A DNA stretch of 10,512 nucleotides, from NCBI GenBank assembly GCA_903898215.1, contig CAIUEQ010000335.1:1-10512 (forward strand). Reading direction: 5' to 3'. This DNA comes from an uncultured Bacteroidota bacterium (GTDB lineage Bacteria > Bacteroidota > Bacteroidia > UKL13-3). The notes under the pieces were generated by a model that did not search any database, was not told the DNA's origin, and saw nothing but the letters and a program-made list of their open reading frames with translations. The position numbers and the translations under genes are program-made. Of this stretch, positions 6,769 through 10,512 are shown one piece after another (position 1 is the first letter of the stretch; the number at the start of each line of letters is the position of its first letter).

Positions 6769-6954
6769 TTTATAATTGGGTTGTTATCGAAAAAAATAAA
6801 ACATAAAATTTATTTGATCGTTCTGTTAGAAATAAATCAAAATGCAATAATGGATACTCAAATCAACAAATCAAAATCAAAAATCTGATGGAAGTATTTT
6901 AATTGATGAAAAATAAAAATCGAATTGTATAATTGAAGCTTCAAAAAAAATTAC
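6769..6954. other. Divergent intergenic region
   Basis: This 186-base AT-rich spacer must hold promoters for the DinB-like gene and the M13 peptidase gene. I found no exact TAnnTTTG box with a matching TTG element on either strand. The one clear structure is a 12-base perfect palindrome, ttgaagcttcaa, at 6933-6944, ten bases before the peptidase ATG. No gene is evident. Confidence 0.5.
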
Positions 6955-8982
6955 ATGAATAAAAAAATTATTTTTGCCGGAATTATCGTTGCCGGAATTA
7001 CAACTGCCTTTATTTCAAGCGAAATACTTAAAGGTGTGGATATTGCATCAATGGATAAAACTGCAAACCCACGCGAAGATTTTTATCAATATGCAAACGG
7101 AACGTGGTGTAAAGAAAATAAAGTTCCTGCATCAGAAGCACGCTGGACAAGTTTTAATCTTTTAGCAGAGAAAAATAATTCTCTATTAAGAAAAATATTA
7201 GAAACTGCAGCTGCTGATACAAAGGCTCAACCTGGTTCGAACCAACAAAAAATTGGCGATTTCTATAATACAGCAATGGATACCGTTAAATTGGATAATC
7301 AGGGCTTTAGTCCTGCAAAACCAATATTATTAGCCATCAATAAAATAAATAACGTTGACGAAATTTTATTGTTTTGTGCAGATCTGCACAAAAAAGGGAT
7401 TTCAGCATTATTCTCATTTGATGTAAGCCAGGATCTAAAAAATAGTGATAAATATATTGCCTACTTTTCTCAGGGTGGGCTTGGCCTTCCGGATAGAGAT
7501 TATTATTTTAAAGAAGATGAAAAATCTCATAAAATAAGAGAAGAATACAAACGTTTTATTACTAAAATGTTTCAGGAATACGGATTTCCTGAAGACATGA
7601 GGAATGCTGATGTAATCATGCAAATTGAAACAGAACTTGCAAGAGCCAGCATGACAAGAGTGGAACGCAGAAATTTAGAAAAAACATATAACAAAAATCG
7701 AATTATCGATATAAACGGACAATATAATCGCATAAATTTCAGAAGATATTTTGATCAACTAAATGTTCATTTGGATGACATGCAAGAAGTGATTATTTCT
7801 CAACCTGAATTCTTCAAACAAATAAATCAAACTCTTGAAATTACCGGAGCTGAAAATTGGAAAATCTATTTGAGATGGAAAGTAATGTGTGGTACTTCAA
7901 AATATTTATCTTCAAAAATCGCTAAATTATCATTCGATTTTTACTCAACAACACTCAATGGAACAAAGGAACAAAAGCCCCGTTGGAAAAGAGTTGTTGA
8001 GTCGGCTAACTCACTAATAGGTGAAATTGTTGCTCAGGAATATGTGAAAGTTGCTTTTAGTCCAGATTCAAAAAAACGAGTAAACGAACTGGTTGATAAT
8101 TTAAGAGAATCATACAAGATCAGATTAAATAAATTGGATTGGATGAGCGAACCAACTAAACAAAAAGCAATTGAAAAACTAAATGCTTTTAATCGCAAAC
8201 TTGGCTACCCTGATACTTGGAAAGACAAAAGTAAGTTGACAATTGGAACTGAAAGTTATTTAAAGAACTTTTACTTGGCCAACGAATTTGAGTTTAATGA
8301 AATGGCAGAGAAACTTCATAAACTAGTTGATAAAACAGAATGGGATATGTTGCCTCAAACAGTAAATGCCTATTACAATCCGGTAAACAATGAAATAGTT
8401 TTTCCTGCGGCTATTATGCAACCACCATTCTTTAATGCTGAAGTTGATGATGCAATAAACTATGGTGCAATTGGAGCTGTAATTGGCCACGAATTTTCTC
8501 ACGGATTTGATGATCAAGGATGCAAGTTTGATGCGTCAGGAAACATGAATAATTGGTGGAATCAGGAAGACAAAAAACAGTTTGAAGCACGTACCAAAAT
8601 ATTAGTTGACCAATACAATAAATTTGCTGTTGAAGAAAACGTTTTTGTAAACGGTGAATTAACACTAGGAGAAAACATTGCAGACTTTGCCGGATTAACA
8701 GTTGCTTACGATGCTTACCAAATTTACATGAAAGGTAAAAACAAAAAAATAATTGATGGATTTACTCCTGAACAAAGATTTTTTATTGGTTTTGCTCAGG
8801 TATGGAAAAACAATGCCCGACCTGAATATACTCGTCAGCAAGTGATGACAGATCCTCATTCTCCCGGAAAATTCAGAGTACTTGGCCCTCTTTCAAATAT
8901 GCCAGAGTTTTATGCAGCTTTTGGAGTGAAGAAAGGCGATAAAATGTTTATCGATGAAAAACTTCGTGCTGTAATCTGGTAA
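6955..8982 (+). CDS. M13 family zinc metallopeptidase (neprilysin/PepO-like)
   Basis: The enzyme cleaves oligopeptides with a single catalytic zinc. Residues 1-20 form a signal peptide or signal anchor (KKIIFAGIIVAGITTAF). The N-terminal M13 domain begins with NPREDFYQYANGTWCKEN, as in PepO and neprilysin. NAYYNPVNNEIVFPAAI is the substrate-contact segment. The zinc motif HEFSH places ligands at H512 and H516 with catalytic E513. GENIAD supplies the third ligand, E573, and D577. The C-terminus RAVIW ends in the conserved Trp. The length of 675 residues is normal and all catalytic residues are present. It is probably exported, working in the periplasm or attached to the inner membrane; a lipobox is not obvious. 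The gene stands alone, divergent from the DinB-like gene and closed by a strong terminator. Confidence 0.96.
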   Translation: MNKKIIFAGIIVAGITTAFISSEILKGVDIASMDKTANPREDFYQYANGTWCKENKVPASEARWTSFNLLAEKNNSLLRKILETAAADTKAQPGSNQQKIGDFYNTAMDTVKLDNQGFSPAKPILLAINKINNVDEILLFCADLHKKGISALFSFDVSQDLKNSDKYIAYFSQGGLGLPDRDYYFKEDEKSHKIREEYKRFITKMFQEYGFPEDMRNADVIMQIETELARASMTRVERRNLEKTYNKNRIIDINGQYNRINFRRYFDQLNVHLDDMQEVIISQPEFFKQINQTLEITGAENWKIYLRWKVMCGTSKYLSSKIAKLSFDFYSTTLNGTKEQKPRWKRVVESANSLIGEIVAQEYVKVAFSPDSKKRVNELVDNLRESYKIRLNKLDWMSEPTKQKAIEKLNAFNRKLGYPDTWKDKSKLTIGTESYLKNFYLANEFEFNEMAEKLHKLVDKTEWDMLPQTVNAYYNPVNNEIVFPAAIMQPPFFNAEVDDAINYGAIGAVIGHEFSHGFDDQGCKFDASGNMNNWWNQEDKKQFEARTKILVDQYNKFAVEENVFVNGELTLGENIADFAGLTVAYDAYQIYMKGKNKKIIDGFTPEQRFFIGFAQVWKNNARPEYTRQQVMTDPHSPGKFRVLGPLSNMPEFYAAFGVKKGDKMFIDEKLRAVIW

Positions 8983-9005
8983 TAACCGGAATTCATTTTT
9001 TAGAT

Positions 9006-9035
9006 AGAGACATACTGCGGTATGTCTCTTTTTTA
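9006..9035 (+). terminator. Strong intrinsic terminator after the M13 peptidase gene
   Basis: A perfect 10-base-pair stem is formed by AGAGACATAC (9006-9015) and GTATGTCTCT (9020-9029). The loop is TGCG and a run of six T residues follows. It starts 23 bases after the peptidase stop and ends just before the start of the next gene. It should separate the two genes transcriptionally unless there is read-through. Confidence 0.93.
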
Positions 9036-9042
9036 TATCATT

Positions 9043-9762
9043 ATGATTAAATTTTTATCGTTCAAAAACAGTATTCTTTTAGAAGATGAGAATCTCATTT
9101 TCATTAACAAACCTGCCTTTGTTTCTTCGCTAGATGAAAGAGATGCAAACTTGCATAGTATAAAAGAGCTGGCAAAGAAATACAATTCGGAATTGCAATT
9201 ATGCCATAGGTTGGATAAGGAAACTTCAGGAATCATGGTGATAGCAAAAAATCCTGAAGCTTACCGTGAAATGGCAATGAAATTTGAAGCCCGGAAAGTT
9301 GAAAAAAAATATCATGCAATTGTTGATGGGGTATTAAACATTTCCGATAAAGTTATTTCCCTTCCTCTTTCAATAACAAAAAAAGGAATTGCAAAAGTTG
9401 ATATGCAAGAAGGAAAACCTGCCGAAACATTTTTTACCACACTAAAAATGTTCAACCATTTTACATTGCTTGAATGTAAACCTGTTACTGGACGTTTACA
9501 CCAAATCAGAATTCATCTTGCGTCACAAAATTTTACGATTGTAAGCGATATTACTTATGGTGGAAAATATCCAATGCTTTCACGTTATAAAAGAAATTTC
9601 AGAACTTCGAAGTTTGAAAATGAACAACCGATGATGAAGCGTGTTGCCCTGCATGCCTATTCTTTAAGCTTTGAATTTAGCGGTATACAATATGATATAG
9701 TTGCACCTTATCCAAAAGATTTTGAAGTGTTTTTAAAATTGATCGAGAAGTTTGATTCGTAA
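9043..9762 (+). CDS. RluA-family RNA pseudouridine synthase
   Basis: The enzyme converts specific uridines in rRNA or tRNA to pseudouridine. From the ATG at 9043 the protein has 239 residues. HRLDKETSGIMVIAKN carries the catalytic D58. GRLHQIRIHLA (150-160) is the second family motif, and the C-terminal HAYSLSF strand is also present. No S4 RNA-binding domain precedes the catalytic domain, as in RluA-type rather than RluC/D-type members. The target uridine cannot be inferred. The frame also has an ATG at 9022, but it lies inside the 3' arm of the terminator stem and would add only seven hydrophobic residues, so 9043 is preferred. Its promoter is not evident; with the terminator upstream, it may lie in the end of the peptidase gene. 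It converges with the next gene, leaving nine bases between stops. Confidence 0.92.
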   Translation: MIKFLSFKNSILLEDENLIFINKPAFVSSLDERDANLHSIKELAKKYNSELQLCHRLDKETSGIMVIAKNPEAYREMAMKFEARKVEKKYHAIVDGVLNISDKVISLPLSITKKGIAKVDMQEGKPAETFFTTLKMFNHFTLLECKPVTGRLHQIRIHLASQNFTIVSDITYGGKYPMLSRYKRNFRTSKFENEQPMMKRVALHAYSLSFEFSGIQYDIVAPYPKDFEVFLKLIEKFDS

Positions 9763-9771
9763 TTTGATTTA

Positions 9772-10512
9772 TTAAAAATCATTTCGTCTCTCAGAAATAT
9801 TCCAGCGAAAAGCAATTGCAGGCAAAAGTGTTTCTGAATCAAAAATTGCCATCGTACTTCCTGTTTTTCTGTAAGTAAGTTGCAGATCCAAAAACACATT
9901 ATGTTTTACCATATAGGAAACTGTTAGGTTAATAAAATACAAATGCGTTAAAATTCCCTGACCAATAAAATTACCGTATTCATTTGGATGAGAGGCTAAA
10001 TAACTTAACCCGATATTTTTTCCCCAATTAGAATTATTGGTATCATTTCCATAAGTAGTAATAATCAAAGTTCCTTTTAAAAACAATCGATTCATAGGTT
10101 GATAGCGAAGTACCCCAACAAACTCTCTAAAATTTGCTCCAATTGGATGAGCCATATTTTGACGATAATTTACCCAGGTATTCAATTTCGAAAATGAAGT
10201 ATACATATATGGATTAGCTTGATTGAATTCCAATTGACCGTCAAGATTTTTTACCGAAAACATATCAATGTATTTTAACCCAAGCTGATAGGCTTGTTTA
10301 TTCGCCCACCAACCTGTTCCGGCAAGCACTTGGCTTAACACAAACTCCGAAATAACAACCTGGCCATACAATGAAAAATGATGCAAGAAATTGTATTTGT
10401 AATTGATACCAATAATGGCCTTATCTGTACTGTTTAAGCCATTCTCAATAGATTTATAAAACACAATTGGGTTCATATAGTTTAAATCAAATGCTCCCCT
10501 GCCCAATGAATC
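9772..10512 (-). CDS. RemB/Wzi-like outer-membrane beta-barrel protein, C-terminal part (5' partial)
   Basis: The frame stays open to the right edge of the window, so the N-terminus is missing. Alternating short amphipathic strands (YKYNFLHHFSLYGQVVISEF, YQLGLKYIDMF, LDLQLTYRK) indicate an outer-membrane barrel. The segments MNPIVFYKSIENG, GANFREFVGVLRYQPMNRLF and AFRWNISERRNDF are reminiscent of RemB, a cell-surface gliding motility protein of Flavobacterium, and of proteins annotated as capsule assembly Wzi family. The assignment is from memory of the motif pattern, so the family is likely but the function is not settled. A role in surface polysaccharide or motility is inferred. The stop lies nine bases from the convergent pseudouridine synthase stop, and no clear terminator separates them. 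Confidence 0.65.
   Translation of the reverse strand, partial: DSLGRGAFDLNYMNPIVFYKSIENGLNSTDKAIIGINYKYNFLHHFSLYGQVVISEFVLSQVLAGTGWWANKQAYQLGLKYIDMFSVKNLDGQLEFNQANPYMYTSFSKLNTWVNYRQNMAHPIGANFREFVGVLRYQPMNRLFLKGTLIITTYGNDTNNSNWGKNIGLSYLASHPNEYGNFIGQGILTHLYFINLTVSYMVKHNVFLDLQLTYRKTGSTMAIFDSETLLPAIAFRWNISERRNDF

Noticed and set aside
8323..8665. Minus-strand open frames inside the M13 peptidase gene
   Set aside because: They lie antisense to the highly conserved zinc-site region and show no protein-like features; they are shadows of the real gene.

Overview
The window looks like chromosomal DNA from a member of the Bacteroidota. It is AT-rich and uses standard stop codons, including TGA. It carries several protein families typical of that phylum: a TonB-dependent receptor with an N-terminal carboxypeptidase-regulatory-like domain paired with a DUF4249-type lipoprotein, a CRD-OmpA protein and a RemB/Wzi-like outer-membrane protein. 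Promoter-like boxes fit the phylum pattern (TTG, about 19 bases, TAnnTTTG), and Shine-Dalgarno sequences are generally absent. I cannot place it below phylum; it resembles gliding or environmental Bacteroidia.

Layout. Positions 1-708 (+) hold the C-terminal part of an OmpA-family envelope protein, cut by the window edge. Positions 709-1314 form a 606-base gap between protein genes. It holds a tRNA-Leu(CAA) on the minus strand with its own terminator and a probable promoter. The tRNA leader contains two degraded copies of the tRNA's own 5' portion, each with a short palindrome in place of part of the D-loop; this is the most unusual structure in the window. Positions 1315-4673 (+) carry an outer-membrane TonB-dependent receptor and its lipoprotein partner, probably one operon.

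Positions 4677-6143 (-) encode a six-helix membrane sensor with two PAS domains and a histidine-kinase-like dimerisation segment but no ATPase domain. It ends three bases from the convergent lipoprotein gene. Positions 6244-6768 (-) encode a DinB/YfiT-like putative metal-dependent protein. Positions 6955-8982 (+) encode an exported M13 (neprilysin-like) zinc metallopeptidase followed by a strong intrinsic terminator. Positions 9043-9762 (+) encode an RluA-family pseudouridine synthase. From 9772 to the right edge (-) lies the C-terminal part of a RemB/Wzi-like outer-membrane beta-barrel protein.

Most of the content is envelope and housekeeping material. Only the receptor/lipoprotein pair forms an obvious functional unit, likely import or binding of an unknown ligand at the outer membrane. 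I saw no phage genes, transposases, CRISPR array or toxin-antitoxin pair. No new multi-gene system is evident. The best candidates for something undescribed are the chimeric tRNA-half/palindrome repeats and the sensor protein without a kinase catalytic domain.
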